Below are positions 8,755 to 18,315 of a stretch of DNA of 64,000 bases, in pieces; position 1 is the first letter of the stretch, and each line of letters opens with the position of its first letter. The position numbers and the translations under genes were made by a program. This stretch comes from Pseudomonadota bacterium (GTDB lineage Bacteria; Pseudomonadota; Gammaproteobacteria; Burkholderiales; Burkholderiaceae_C), in the NCBI GenBank assembly GCA_018241185.1, contig JAFEEH010000231.1, positions 1 to 64,000 on the forward strand, given 5' to 3'. The notes under the pieces are model-generated. The model made no database searches, was not told the origin of the DNA, and was given only the letters and a program-made list of their open reading frames with translations.

Positions 8755-8885
8755 GGGCGGGGTCTCCGGACGGATGCGAGCGCAGCCGCGATCATCCTGC
8801 GCCGCAGCGGGTTGTCCTGTCGTCCTCCGACCCGTCGGGCCGTGCGCGACTACCATGCCGGCTGGCTTCCTCTCCTCGGCCCACG

Positions 8886-9632
8886 ATGACGCTCGACCTG
8901 TTCCGCACCGATGCCTACCTGCGCGACTGCGAGGCGCGCGTTCTGCGCGTCGATGCCGACGGCGTGGTGCTGGACCGCACCGTTTTCTACCCGCTGGGCG
9001 GCGGACAGGCGGGCGACGCGGGCGTGCTGCGGCTGGCCGATGGCACCGAACTCGCGATCGCCGACACCCGCAAGGGCAAGGACGCCGAGGGCCGACCCAC
9101 CGCCGACATCGTCCATGTGCCGGCGCCGGGCCAGGAGGCGCTGCTCGGGCGACTGGCCGCGGGCGACGCCGTCACCGCGCAGATCGACTGGGAGCGCCGC
9201 CACCGGCTGATGCGCTTCCACACCGCCACCCACCTGCTGTGCCACCTGGTCGCGCAGCCCGTGAATGGCTGCTCGATCACGCCCGACTACGCGCGGCTCG
9301 ATTTCCACATGACCGACCCGCTGGACAAGGACCTGCTCACGCAGGGGCTGGCACGCCTGGTCGGCGAGGCGCATGCGCTGGACGTGGGCGCCATCACCGA
9401 TGCCGAACTCGACGCCAACCCGGCGCTGGTCAAGAGCATGAGCGTGCAGCCGCCGCGCGGCAGCGGCACCGTGCGCACCATCCGCATCGGCGATGGCGAG
9501 TCGCCCATCGACCTGCAGCCCTGCGGCGGCACGCACGTGGCCAACACGCAGGAGATCGGCGCAGTGCTGGTGACCAAGATCGAGAAGAAGAGCGCGACCA
9601 CCCGGAGGGTGGTCCTGGGGTGGGCATCCTGA
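8886..9632 (+). CDS. AlaX-type alanyl-tRNA editing protein
   Basis: A stand-alone editing domain homologous to the AlaRS editing region, 248 aa. The zinc-ligand motifs are intact: HTATH (H112, H116) and CGGTH (C213, H217), and the glycine-rich entry [11 protein letters not shown] is typical. Such proteins hydrolyse Ser- or Gly-tRNA(Ala) in trans and protect against mistranslation. It is followed after 44 bp by dsbD on the same strand, so joint transcription is possible although the functions are unrelated. Confidence 0.92.
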   Translation: MTLDLFRTDAYLRDCEARVLRVDADGVVLDRTVFYPLGGGQAGDAGVLRLADGTELAIADTRKGKDAEGRPTADIVHVPAPGQEALLGRLAAGDAVTAQIDWERRHRLMRFHTATHLLCHLVAQPVNGCSITPDYARLDFHMTDPLDKDLLTQGLARLVGEAHALDVGAITDAELDANPALVKSMSVQPPRGSGTVRTIRIGDGESPIDLQPCGGTHVANTQEIGAVLVTKIEKKSATTRRVVLGWAS

Positions 9633-9676
9633 GCCCCACCGGAACTTTGCGCCCCGCCCCTGCTCCGACCCGCCGC

Positions 9677-11911
9677 ATGCGCCCCCGCACCTCGTCCCTG
9701 ACCGCCTGGCTGGCCGCTCCTTTTTTGATAGCTGCTGCCGCAGCATCCATGCCGGCTGCAGCCCAATTGGGCTCACAAAGCGCGTCGGGCAGCGCGATCG
9801 TCACGACCCCGCACGTGCGGGCCGAACTGCTGGCCCAGGCGCCGCAGGGCCTGACGCCGGGCGCCACCGTGTGGCTGGGGCTGCAGATCGCCCACCAGCC
9901 CGAGTGGCACACCTACTGGAAGAACGCCGGCGACTCGGGCCTGCCGACCGAGTTCCGCTGGACGCTGCCGGCCGGACTGGTGGCGGGCGACATCGACTGG
10001 CCGACGCCGCACAAGATCCCGATCGGCAACCTGACCAACTATGGCTACGAGAACACCGTCCTGCTGCCCGTGCCGGTGCAGGTGGCCGAGAACTTCAAGC
10101 CGCCGGTGCCGCTGGCCGGCGCGGCCACCGTGCCGGTCAAGCTGTCCGCATCGTGGCTGGTCTGCCGCAAGGAATGCATCCCCGAAGAGGGCGAGTTCAC
10201 GCTGCAGTTGCCGGCGCAGGGCTCCACGGCGATGCATGCCGGCGAGTTCGACCGCGCCCTCGCCGGGCGGCCCGCGGCATTGGGCCCGGGCGGTTCGGCC
10301 TCGCTCACGGTCGAAGGCCAGCAGCTGCAGGTGCGCGTGGCCGGCCTGCCCGCAGCCGCCGTCGGCAAGACGCTGGCCTTCTTTCCCGAAACCGGCGAGG
10401 TGATCCGCAACGGCGCCGTGTCGGGCCAGGACTGGACGCAGCGCTGGGCCGATGGCGTGTGGACCGCCACGCTGCCGCTGGCCGAGCAGCGTGCCGCCAG
10501 CCCGACAGCGATGCCGATCGTGCTGGCGCTGGACGGCGACGACCGCCGCGCGGCCGAAGCCGAAGGCCGTTCGGTGGGCTGGCGTGCCGAGGCGCCGGTC
10601 TCGGGCACCTGGCCGAATACGGCCCCGCGCGCGACCGTGTCGCCCGAACTGCAGGCCGCGCTGGACAGCAACGCCGCCGCGACCGCGGCACCGGCGCAGG
10701 TGACGAGCGCCACCTTCTGGGCCGCCCTGCTGGGTGCGCTGGTGGGTGGCCTGCTGCTTAACCTCATGCCCTGCGTGTTCCCGGTGCTGGCGATCAAGGT
10801 GCTGGGTTTCGCGCGGCAGGGCGACGACTGCCAGGGCCACCGCAGCGCGGCGCTGGCGTACACGGCCGGCGTGCTGGTGTCCTTCCTCGCGCTCGGCGGG
10901 GCCATGCTGGCCTTGCGGGCCATGGGCGCCCAACTGGGCTGGGGCTTCCAGCTGCAGTCACCGGTGGTCGTCGCCGTGCTGGCGGCGCTGTTCACCGCCA
11001 TCGGCCTGAACCTCGCTGGCATGTTCGAGGTCCGCATGCTCGCGCCGGCCTCGGTGTGCTCGGCCCAGGTCAAGCACCCGATCGCCAACGACTTCCTCTC
11101 GGGCGTGCTGGCGGTGGTCGTCGCGTCACCCTGCACGGCGCCCTTCATGGGTGCCTCGATGGGCCTGGCGATCGGCCTGCCGGCCGCGCAGGCCCTGCTG
11201 CTCTTCGCGGCGCTGGGTTTCGGGCTGGCGCTGCCCTACCTGGTGGCCGGCTTCGTGCCCGCCGTGGCGCGCCTTCTGCCGAAACCCGGACCGTGGATGG
11301 ACACGCTGCGCCGGGTCATGGCCTTCCCGATGTTCGCCGTCGTGGCCTGGCTGGTGTGGGTGCTGGGCCAGCAGAGCGGCATCGACGGCGCGGCCGCGCT
11401 GCTGGGCCTGCTGGTGGCGGGCGCAGCCGTCGTGTGGGCCTTCACGCTGCGCGGGCGCACGCGCGTCGTGCTGGCGGCGCTGTCGCTGGCCGGCTTTGCC
11501 GCGCTGATCGCCATCCTCGGGCCGAACGTGGTGCAGCAGCCAGCCGCGTCGGCGGTGGCGGCGCAGGCCGGCGAGCGCTGGCAGCCCTGGTCGACCGAAC
11601 GTGTGGCGCAACTGCATGGCCAGGGCCGGCCGGTGTTCATCGACTTCACCGCCGCCTGGTGCGTGACCTGCCAGGTCAACAAGCGCACCACGCTCACCGA
11701 CAGCGCGGTGCTGGCCGATTTCGACCGTCGCAACGTGGCGCTGCTGCGCGCCGACTGGACGCGGCGAGACCCTGCCATCACCGCCGCTCTGGGCGCACTG
11801 GGCCGCAGCGGCGTGCCGCTGTATGTGCTGGCCGCGCCCGGCAAGCCCCCGGTGGTGCTAAGCGAGTTGCTGTCGCCCGGGGATGTGAAGACGGCGCTGG
11901 CCGGGCTCTGA
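9677..11911 (+). CDS. dsbD: DsbD-family thiol:disulfide interchange protein
   Basis: Inner-membrane reductant transporter of 744 aa carrying electrons from cytoplasmic thioredoxin to periplasmic thiol proteins. Order: signal peptide (1-30), DsbD alpha/ScsB-like N-terminal periplasmic domain with a Cys pair near CRKEC, about eight membrane helices with redox Cys in NLMPCVFP and ASPCTAPFMG, then a C-terminal thioredoxin domain with WCVTC (C662, C665). I chose the start at MRPRTSS because it gives a proper signal peptide. The signal-peptide core FLIAA is coded by an inverted copy of the chromosomal short repeat. Confidence 0.93.
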   Translation: MRPRTSSLTAWLAAPFLIAAAAASMPAAAQLGSQSASGSAIVTTPHVRAELLAQAPQGLTPGATVWLGLQIAHQPEWHTYWKNAGDSGLPTEFRWTLPAGLVAGDIDWPTPHKIPIGNLTNYGYENTVLLPVPVQVAENFKPPVPLAGAATVPVKLSASWLVCRKECIPEEGEFTLQLPAQGSTAMHAGEFDRALAGRPAALGPGGSASLTVEGQQLQVRVAGLPAAAVGKTLAFFPETGEVIRNGAVSGQDWTQRWADGVWTATLPLAEQRAASPTAMPIVLALDGDDRRAAEAEGRSVGWRAEAPVSGTWPNTAPRATVSPELQAALDSNAAATAAPAQVTSATFWAALLGALVGGLLLNLMPCVFPVLAIKVLGFARQGDDCQGHRSAALAYTAGVLVSFLALGGAMLALRAMGAQLGWGFQLQSPVVVAVLAALFTAIGLNLAGMFEVRMLAPASVCSAQVKHPIANDFLSGVLAVVVASPCTAPFMGASMGLAIGLPAAQALLLFAALGFGLALPYLVAGFVPAVARLLPKPGPWMDTLRRVMAFPMFAVVAWLVWVLGQQSGIDGAAALLGLLVAGAAVVWAFTLRGRTRVVLAALSLAGFAALIAILGPNVVQQPAASAVAAQAGERWQPWSTERVAQLHGQGRPVFIDFTAAWCVTCQVNKRTTLTDSAVLADFDRRNVALLRADWTRRDPAITAALGALGRSGVPLYVLAAPGKPPVVLSELLSPGDVKTALAGL
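9720..9771 (-). repeat. Short dispersed repeat, copy E, inside dsbD signal-peptide codons
   Basis: Read on the - strand: GGGCTGCAG, a GC-rich middle, then GCAGCAGCTATCAAAAAAGG, matching the order of copy B. On the + strand TTTTTGATAGCTGCT codes FLIAA in the hydrophobic core of the signal peptide. The reading frame passes through the repeat uninterrupted. Confidence 0.55.
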
Positions 11912-12095
11912 GCCCCGGCCGCGCGCGGCGATGGCCTGCCAAGACCCCGCCTCGATACGGGTTGTCGCAAGGGCTTCAACAAAGCGTTCTAAGCTGTGGC
12001 CGTTGCTCGAATTTCAACGGAGCCAACGCTCGGCGCCACCGCCCCTCGAGGGCGACACCGGGCACGCTCTTCCAGCCACAGGAGCTCCAGCCACC

Positions 12096-12809
12096 ATGTC
12101 GACCGAGACGTCGTCGTCCAACGCCGGTGCGCGATCGCTGCGCGCCGCCCAGAACAACGTGCGGGCCGCGCGCGCCGCACTGTCCCGCGCATCGCGCCGC
12201 GCCGTGATGGCCACCGCCATGGCGCTGGGTGCCAGCCTGCTGATGAGCGCGCCCACCCATGCGGCCCCGTCCGTCGGCCAGCCCGCACCCGACTTCGTCG
12301 CCGTCGACACCGGCGGCGCACGCCACAAGCTGTCCGACTTCGCCGGCAAGTACGTGGTGCTCGAGTGGACCAATCCCGGCTGCCCCTTCGTGCGCAAGCA
12401 CTACGGCAGCGGCAACATGCCCGCGACCCAGAAGGCCGCCACCGCCAGGGGCGTGGTCTGGCTGGCCGTGAACTCGACCGAGCGTGCCGCGAGCGACTAC
12501 CTGGCGCCCGACAAGCTGTCGGCGTGGATGAAGGAGCATTCGGCCGCCGCCACCGCGGTGCTGATGGACGAGGATGGCGTCATCGGTCAGGCCTACGGCG
12601 CACGCACCACGCCGCACATCTTCATCATCGATCCCAAGGGCATGCTGGTGTATGCCGGCGGCATCGACAGCATCGCCTCCGCGCGCCCCGACGACATCAA
12701 GCAGGCGACCAACTACGTGAACCAGGCGCTGGGCGAGGCCTTCGGCGGCAAGCCGATCTCGGCGGCGAGCACGCGGGCCTACGGGTGTTCGATCAAGTAC
12801 AAGACCTGA
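12096..12809 (+). CDS. Exported thioredoxin-like/peroxiredoxin-like protein
   Basis: A redoxin-fold protein of 237 aa with a long N-terminal leader (residues 1-56; SRRAVMATAMALGASLLM then THA), so probably periplasmic. The active-site region is WTNPGCPFVRKHY with C96; a second conserved Cys lies near the end in AYGCSIKY. The fold is supported by GKYVVLEW and TTPHIFIIDPKGMLVYAGGID. This CPF-type redoxin is common in Burkholderiales and its partner is unclear. AGGAG lies 11 bases before the ATG. It sits downstream of dsbD, a plausible electron donor. Confidence 0.85.
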   Translation: MSTETSSSNAGARSLRAAQNNVRAARAALSRASRRAVMATAMALGASLLMSAPTHAAPSVGQPAPDFVAVDTGGARHKLSDFAGKYVVLEWTNPGCPFVRKHYGSGNMPATQKAATARGVVWLAVNSTERAASDYLAPDKLSAWMKEHSAAATAVLMDEDGVIGQAYGARTTPHIFIIDPKGMLVYAGGIDSIASARPDDIKQATNYVNQALGEAFGGKPISAASTRAYGCSIKYKT

Positions 12810-12831
12810 CGCAAGACCCTTCGCATCGAAG

Positions 12832-12853
12832 GACCTGACTTCTCGGTCAGGTC
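12832..12853. terminator. Hairpin after the redoxin gene
   Basis: A perfect 8-bp stem GACCTGAC/GTCAGGTC with a 6-base loop, 22 bp beyond the stop codon. It is followed by a G-rich stretch rather than Ts, so termination strength is uncertain. Confidence 0.5.
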
Positions 12854-12915
12854 GGGGGCAGGTCCCGTCCCTACCATCCGCCGCTCTTGTGTGATGCGGA
12901 TGAGGAGACAGGTCG

Positions 12916-14223
12916 ATGCACACCCCCGCCAGCCATTCATCTTCGAAGTTCGCCACCGTGCTGCGCGTCACGGGGGGCAACTTCATGGAGATGTTCGATT
13001 TCTTTCTGTTCGGCTTCTACGCCACGCAGATCTCGAGAGCCTTCTTCCCGGCCGGCAACGAGTTCGCCTCGCTCATGCTGACCTTCATGACCTTCGGCGC
13101 CGGGTTCCTGATGCGCCCGCTGGGAGCCATCTTCCTGGGGGCGTACGTCGACCGCGTCGGCCGCCGCAAGGGATTGATCGTCACGCTGGCGCTGATGGCC
13201 GCGGGCACGCTGCTGATCGCCTGCGTGCCCTCGTATGCGACCATCGGCGCGCTGGCGCCCTTCCTGGTGCTCGTTGGGCGGCTGCTGCAGGGCTTCTCGG
13301 CCGGCGTCGAGCTCGGCGGGGTGTCGGTCTACCTGTCCGAAATGGCGACGCCGGGACACAAGGGCTTCTATGTGAGCTGGCAGTCCGCGAGCCAGCAGGT
13401 GGCGATCATCGCCGCCGCGGCGCTCGGCTACTGGCTCAACGTGACTTTCACACCGCAGGAGATCGGCGACTTCTACTGGCGCGTGCCCTTCTTCGTGGGC
13501 TGCCTGATCGTGCCGGTGTTGTTCGTGATCCGCCGGTCGCTGCAGGAGACCGAAGAATTCATGGCGCGCAAGCACCGGCCGGATGCGCGCGAGATCTTCC
13601 AGTCGATGTTGAGCAACTGGGGCTTGGTCATCGCCGGCATGCTGCTGGTGTCGATGACCACCGTGTCCTTCTACCTGATCACGGTCTACACGCCCACATT
13701 CGGCAAGGCGGTGCTGCACCTGAGCACAACGGACGCACTGATCGTCACCCTGTGCGTGGCCATCTCCAACTTCATCTGGCTGCCGATCATGGGGTCCTTG
13801 TCGGACCGCGTCGGGCGCAAGCCGCTGCTGGTGGCGTTCACCGTGCTGACGATCTTCACCGCCTATCCGGCCATGAAGTGGCTGGTGGCGGCGCCGAGCT
13901 TCGCGCACATGCTCGAGGTGGAGCTGTGGCTGTCCTTCCTCTATGCCAGCTACAACGGCGCGATGGTCGTCGCACTGACCGAGGTGATGCCCGTGAGCGT
14001 GCGCACCGCCGGCTTCTCGCTGGCCTACAGCCTGGCAACGGCCCTGTTCGGCGGCTTCACGCCGGCGGTCGCCACCGGACTCATCGAGATGACGGGCGAC
14101 AAGGCCGCTCCCGGCCTGTGGATGACCCTGGCGGCGGTGTTCGGGCTCATCGCGACGCTGACGCTGTACCGGCGCCAGCGGCAGATGGCCGCACCCGAGG
14201 CCGTGCGCGTACCGGCTGCCTGA
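12916..14223 (+). CDS. MFS transporter, metabolite:H+ symporter (MHS) family, TcuC/CitA-like
   Basis: A 435-residue major facilitator with 12 predicted membrane helices. Both loop motifs are present: [12 protein letters not shown] after helix 2 and [11 protein letters not shown] in the second half. The N-terminal segment [18 protein letters not shown] and the block [20 protein letters not shown] are typical of MHS carriers for citrate, tricarballylate and related carboxylates. No catabolic genes adjoin it, so the substrate is only a guess (di- or tricarboxylate). An upstream AGGAGA precedes the ATG at ribosome-binding distance. Confidence 0.88.
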   Translation: MHTPASHSSSKFATVLRVTGGNFMEMFDFFLFGFYATQISRAFFPAGNEFASLMLTFMTFGAGFLMRPLGAIFLGAYVDRVGRRKGLIVTLALMAAGTLLIACVPSYATIGALAPFLVLVGRLLQGFSAGVELGGVSVYLSEMATPGHKGFYVSWQSASQQVAIIAAAALGYWLNVTFTPQEIGDFYWRVPFFVGCLIVPVLFVIRRSLQETEEFMARKHRPDAREIFQSMLSNWGLVIAGMLLVSMTTVSFYLITVYTPTFGKAVLHLSTTDALIVTLCVAISNFIWLPIMGSLSDRVGRKPLLVAFTVLTIFTAYPAMKWLVAAPSFAHMLEVELWLSFLYASYNGAMVVALTEVMPVSVRTAGFSLAYSLATALFGGFTPAVATGLIEMTGDKAAPGLWMTLAAVFGLIATLTLYRRQRQMAAPEAVRVPAA

Positions 14224-14304
14224 CACGCGCGCGCGGCGGCCGGCGCAGCCCGCGCGTCGACGCCATTGCCGGCGGCATGGGGCGCGGACGGCGACAATCG
14301 CCGG

Positions 14305-15414
14305 ATGCCTTTCGCCCCCCTGAAGAACGACACCTTCCTGCGCGCCTGCTGGCGCGAAGCCACCGACCACACGCCCATCTGGCTCATGCGCCAGGCCGGG
14401 CGCTACCTGCCGGAATACGTGGCCACGCGCGCCAAGGCGGGCAGCTTCATGGGGCTGGCGACGAACGTGGACTTCGCGACCGAGGTCACGCTGCAGCCGC
14501 TGGCGCGCTACCCGCTGGACGCGGCGATCCTGTTATCCGACATCCTCACGGTGCCGGACGCGATGGGCCTGGGCCTGTCCTTCGAGGCCGGTGAGGGGCC
14601 GCGTTTCGCGCGCCCGGTACGCGACGAGGCGGCGGTCGGCGCTCTCGAGGTGCCCGCCATGGAAAAGCTGCGCTATGTGTTCGATGCCGTGGCCTCGATC
14701 CGCCGTGCGCTCGACGGCCGCGTGCCGCTCATCGGCTTCTCGGGCAGCCCCTGGACGCTGGCCTGCTACATGGTGGAGGGCGCGGGGTCGAGCGACTACC
14801 GCCTCGTCAAATCGATGCTCTACGGCCGGCCCGACCTGATGCACCGGCTGCTGGCCGTCAACGCCGACGCGGTGGCGGCGTACCTCAACGCACAGATCGA
14901 CGCCGGCGCGCAGGCCGTGATGGTCTTCGACAGCTGGGGCGGCGTGCTGGCCGACGGCGCGTTCCAGGAATTCAGTTTGGCCTACACGTCCCGCGTGCTG
15001 CGCCAGCTCAAGCGCGACGGGGCCGACGGCCAGCCGGTGCCGCGCATCGTCTTCACCAAGGGCGGCGCACTCTGGCTGGATGCGATGCGCACGCTCGAGT
15101 GCGAGGTGCTGGGCCTGGACTGGACCGCCAACCTCGGCGCGGCACGCGCGCGGGTGGGCGAAGGCCCTTCGGCCAAGGCGCTTCAGGGCAACATCGATCC
15201 CAACGTGCTGTTCGCGCCGCCGGCACGCATCGAGGCCGAGGCGGCGAAGGTGCTCGACAGCTTCGGCCGCCCGCACACCGACCCGGCCACGCGCGGCGCG
15301 ACGCACATCTTCAACCTTGGCCACGGCATCAGCCAGTTCACGCCGCCCGAGCATGTGGGCGCGCTGGTGGATGCCGTGCACCGCCACTCCCGCGCGCTGC
15401 GGGCTGCCGCATGA
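14305..15414 (+). CDS. hemE: Uroporphyrinogen decarboxylase
   Basis: A 369-residue cytoplasmic enzyme converting uroporphyrinogen III to coproporphyrinogen III in haem synthesis. The N-terminal signature [10 protein letters not shown] (from R29) and the internal signature [16 protein letters not shown] are intact, as is DSWGG. The C-terminal [15 protein letters not shown] is also conserved. I chose the start at [14 protein letters not shown], matching family N-termini. It is followed by an unusual 376-bp gap and then priA. Confidence 0.96.
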   Translation: MPFAPLKNDTFLRACWREATDHTPIWLMRQAGRYLPEYVATRAKAGSFMGLATNVDFATEVTLQPLARYPLDAAILLSDILTVPDAMGLGLSFEAGEGPRFARPVRDEAAVGALEVPAMEKLRYVFDAVASIRRALDGRVPLIGFSGSPWTLACYMVEGAGSSDYRLVKSMLYGRPDLMHRLLAVNADAVAAYLNAQIDAGAQAVMVFDSWGGVLADGAFQEFSLAYTSRVLRQLKRDGADGQPVPRIVFTKGGALWLDAMRTLECEVLGLDWTANLGAARARVGEGPSAKALQGNIDPNVLFAPPARIEAEAAKVLDSFGRPHTDPATRGATHIFNLGHGISQFTPPEHVGALVDAVHRHSRALRAAA

Positions 15415-15499
15415 GTCGCTGCTCACCTACGTGACGATTTGTAAGACCGATTGGCTTCCTTACGCGTTTGTCAAGACCTGCGGCCACGTCCCGATTGAC

Positions 15500-15508
15500 T
15501 TATGCACA
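15500..15508 (+). promoter_or_regulatory. DnaA-box-like site TTATGCACA
   Basis: Matches the TTATNCACA consensus exactly. With the second site at 15687 it gives two boxes within 200 bp upstream of priA, a replication-restart gene. Binding is inferred only. Confidence 0.4.
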
Positions 15509-15578
15509 AAACACGTGCTGCGGTGCGCAAAAAGATCCGAGCGCTGCGCTCCCGTGCTACCAAAGCGATAGCGGCCGC

Positions 15579-15738
15579 AAGTCGTTGATTTCAAAGGATT
15601 TTGCGTTTTGCCCTTTTTGCGGGCAAATCAGTGGAAGCCTTGATTTGCGGGCCTTCCGCGTGCTTCGAGGGGCGATATCAACAAAGTTATCCACAGTATC
15701 TCTGGATGGACTCCAAAGCGCTGTGAAATCAACGACTT
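15579..15738. repeat. 15-bp inverted repeat flanking 130 bp upstream of priA
   Basis: AAGTCGTTGATTTCA at 15579-15593 is matched exactly by its reverse complement at 15724-15738. The enclosed segment contains the hairpin and the second DnaA-like box. It could be the ends of a small non-autonomous element (MITE-like) or a long-range RNA stem; I see no target duplication. Confidence 0.7.
15687..15695 (+). promoter_or_regulatory. DnaA box TTATCCACA
   Basis: Exact strong-consensus DnaA box, in the context AGTTATCCACAGTA, about 100 bp upstream of the priA start. It lies inside the 15-bp inverted repeat pair. Confidence 0.5.
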
Positions 15739-15790
15739 AGCCCTTCTTGCTCCAGCGCACTTCAAGAATGATTCGCAAGCCTTGCCCCGC

Positions 15791-17917
15791 ATGACCGCCG
15801 CCTTGGCTTTCCGTGTCGACGTGGCCGTACAGACCCCGGCCCACAGCCAGGTCGGCGACCTGCTCAGCTATGCCTCCCCCGACGCGCTGCCCCCCGGCAG
15901 GCTGGTGCGCGTGCCGCTGGGCCGGCGCGAGGTGCTGGGCGTCGTGTGGGCCTGTGCGCCGGCGGTCGCGGGCGCGGACGAGGACGGCGTGGTCCTCAGG
16001 CCGGTCGCCGCCGCGCTCGACGCGCTGGCTCCGCTGCCCGAGGCCTGGCGCGACCTGGTGGCCTTTGCAGCGCGCTACTACCAGCGCTCGGTCGGCGAAG
16101 TGGCGCTGGCCGCCTTGCCGCCGCAACTGCGAGGACTCGACGTCGACCAGTTGGCGCGGCGGCTCAAGCGTCAGGCGCGCGGGAGCACCCGTACGGGGCA
16201 GCCTGACGGAGCGGATGCGCCGCCGCCCACCGCCGAACAGCAGGCCGCGCTGGATGCACTGGCTGCCGGCCCCGGTCCTTTCCTGCTCTTCGGCAGTACG
16301 GGCAGCGGCAAGACCGAGGTCTACCTGCGCGCCGTCGAGGCGCGCCTGGCGAGCGATCCGCAGGCCCAGGCGCTGGTGATGGTGCCCGAGATCAACCTCA
16401 CGCCGCAGCTGGAGGCGCGCTTCACCGCCCGCTTCGCGCCGCGCTTCGGCGCCGGCGCGGTGGTGTCGATGCACAGCGGCATGACGCCGCCGCAGCGCCT
16501 GGCGAGCTGGCTGGCGGCCCACAGCGGCCAGGCGCGCATCGTGCTGGGCACGCGCATGGCGGTGTTCGCCTCGCTGCCGCGGCTGGCGCTGGTGGTGGTC
16601 GACGAGGAGCACGATCCGAGCTACAAGCAGCAGGAAGGCGCCCGCTACTCGGCGCGCGACCTGGCGGTGTGGCGGGCGCGGCGCGAAGGCGCGCAGGTGC
16701 TGCTGGGTTCGGCCACGCCATCGCTCGAGAGCTGGTACCAGAGCCGGCCGCCGACGCCCGACGACACGGGTGGCCGCTATCAGCGCCTGGCGATGCCCTC
16801 GCGCGTGGGCGAAAGCGCACTGCCCAAGGTGCGGCTGGTCGACATGAACCTTCAGCCGCCGAAGACGGTGCTGTCGTCGGCACTGCTCGACGCGCTCGGC
16901 CAGCGCGTGGGACGCGGCGAGCAGAGCATGGTCTTCCTCAACCGGCGCGGCTACGCGCCGGTGCTGGCCTGCGGCGACTGCGACTGGAAGAGCGAGTGCC
17001 CCCACTGCAGCGCCTACCGCGTGTTCCACAAGATCGACCGCACGCTGCGCTGCCACCACTGCGGCTTCACCGAGCGGGTTCCGCGCGCCTGCCCGTCCTG
17101 CGGCAACCCCGACATCGCGCCGGTGGGGCGCGGCACCGAGCGGCTGGAGGAACAGCTCGCGCAACTGCTCGCACCGGTGACCCGGCCGGATGGTGGCCCG
17201 GTGCGCATCGCGCGCATCGACGCCGACAGCACGCGGCACGAGGGCGCGCTGGAGCAGCAGTTGGCGCAGGTGCACGGCGGCGAGGTCGACGTGCTGGTGG
17301 GCACGCAGATGATCGCCAAGGGACACGACTTCCGCCGCATCACGCTGGTGGCGGCGGTGAACCCCGACGGGGCGCTGTTCTCCAGCGACTTCCGCGCGCC
17401 GGAGCGCCTGTTCAGCCTGCTCATGCAGTCGGCCGGACGTGCCGGCCGCGACGGCGCCTGGCTGCAGGCGCAGGGCAGCACGGCCGAGATGTGGATCCAG
17501 ACCCACCACCCGCAGCATCCGCTCTTCGCAGCGCTGCGCCGGCACGACTACGCCAGCTTCGCGCAGCAGCAGCTCGAGGAGCGCCGCATGGCCGCCATGC
17601 CGCCCTTCGCCTTCCAGGCGCTGCTGCGGGCCGACGCCCGCACGCAGGAGGCAGCGCAGGCCTTCCTGCAGGCCGCGGGCGCGGCCGCGGATGCATTGCC
17701 CGATGCCGACGCCGTCATGCGCTACCCCCCGGTGCCGCTGGCGATCCAGCGCGTGGCGAACGTGGAAAGGGCGCAGATGCTGGTCGAGAGCAGCTCGCGT
17801 GCCGCACTGCAGCGCTTGCTGGCAGCCTGGAAGCCGATTCTGCACGGGCTGCGTCGCACGCCCGAGGGCAAGGGTGTGATCCGCTGGCTGGTCGACGTGG
17901 ACCCGCAGGCGATCTGA
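15791..17917 (+). CDS. priA: Primosomal replication-restart helicase PriA
   Basis: A 708-residue 3'-5' DNA helicase that reloads the replisome at stalled forks. The N-terminal DNA-binding domain (1-110) recognises the fork 3' end. Helicase motifs include Walker A GSTGSGKT (168-175), DEEHDPSYKQQE and QSAGRAGRDG. The zinc-binding insert has the usual Cys clusters (CGDCDWKSECPHC, CHHCGF, CPSCG). I chose the ATG at MTAALAFR; a TTG three codons earlier is less likely. It is a single gene following the structured hemE gap. Confidence 0.96.
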   Translation: MTAALAFRVDVAVQTPAHSQVGDLLSYASPDALPPGRLVRVPLGRREVLGVVWACAPAVAGADEDGVVLRPVAAALDALAPLPEAWRDLVAFAARYYQRSVGEVALAALPPQLRGLDVDQLARRLKRQARGSTRTGQPDGADAPPPTAEQQAALDALAAGPGPFLLFGSTGSGKTEVYLRAVEARLASDPQAQALVMVPEINLTPQLEARFTARFAPRFGAGAVVSMHSGMTPPQRLASWLAAHSGQARIVLGTRMAVFASLPRLALVVVDEEHDPSYKQQEGARYSARDLAVWRARREGAQVLLGSATPSLESWYQSRPPTPDDTGGRYQRLAMPSRVGESALPKVRLVDMNLQPPKTVLSSALLDALGQRVGRGEQSMVFLNRRGYAPVLACGDCDWKSECPHCSAYRVFHKIDRTLRCHHCGFTERVPRACPSCGNPDIAPVGRGTERLEEQLAQLLAPVTRPDGGPVRIARIDADSTRHEGALEQQLAQVHGGEVDVLVGTQMIAKGHDFRRITLVAAVNPDGALFSSDFRAPERLFSLLMQSAGRAGRDGAWLQAQGSTAEMWIQTHHPQHPLFAALRRHDYASFAQQQLEERRMAAMPPFAFQALLRADARTQEAAQAFLQAAGAAADALPDADAVMRYPPVPLAIQRVANVERAQMLVESSSRAALQRLLAAWKPILHGLRRTPEGKGVIRWLVDVDPQAI

Positions 17918-17945
17918 GCCGCGGGGCCGGGGGCGGAAAGCCGGC

Positions 17946-18164
17946 TCAGCCCAGCGCGATGGGCTGCTTGGCCATCTGCACGTACTGCAGCGAACCGCGT
18001 CGGCGACGCGCAGCACGGCGTGCACGCCATGCCGCCCACAGCGCAGCAGCGACCAGTGCAGCCAGCACCGCCGTGCCCGTCAGCCCGCCGGCGCCGGCGC
18101 GCCACAACAGTGCGCCCGCCACCCCCACGGCGCACCAGAGAACGAGATGGATCAGCGCAGCCAT
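17946..18164 (-). CDS. Small two-helix membrane protein, unknown
   Basis: A 72-residue protein, MAALIHLVLWCAVG..., with two hydrophobic helices separated by a Gly-rich turn, then a strongly basic stretch (RARRAARRRR) placing the C-terminus in the cytoplasm. GGAGG lies at good distance before the ATG, the main reason for believing it and for choosing this start over an upstream one. No family recognised. Confidence 0.55.
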   Translation of the reverse strand: MAALIHLVLWCAVGVAGALLWRAGAGGLTGTAVLAALVAAALWAAWRARRAARRRRGSLQYVQMAKQPIALG

Positions 18165-18315
18165 CGAAGCCTCCAGAACAAACCCGTCGCAGCTCCCCTG
18201 GGCGGAGGACGGCGACGCACGAAGTAACACTATCCCTCTATTGCGGACAGTGAACGGTAGGAAATACGCTCAACAATGGTCTGCGCCCCCGTGGGCGACA
18301 AGCTGGAGGTCGGCC

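Larger units (their letters stand above)
15415..15790. other. hemE-priA intergenic region with structured, A/T-richer sequence
   Basis: No convincing gene. The stretch is visibly lower in GC than its neighbours. It holds two DnaA-box-like nonamers, a 15-bp inverted repeat 130 bp apart, a small hairpin (TTTGCCC/GGGCAAA, 15607-15627) and a repeated TTTGCGGGC. A 90-codon frame crosses it, but its composition and lack of a ribosome site argue against coding. It probably carries the priA promoter and some regulatory structure. Confidence 0.6.

Noticed and set aside
8510-9676. Very long N-terminal extension of DsbD
   Set aside because: The extension overlaps the real AlaX gene in another frame and would remove the signal peptide; the start at 9677 gives a normal DsbD.
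15468-15740. A 90-codon frame in the hemE-priA gap
   Set aside because: No ribosome site, codon use unlike the genome, and it crosses the inverted repeat and both regulatory-type elements.
15415-15790. Chromosomal origin of replication
   Set aside because: Only two DnaA boxes, no dnaA/dnaN/rpmH neighbourhood and no clear DNA-unwinding region; a regulatory role is more economical.
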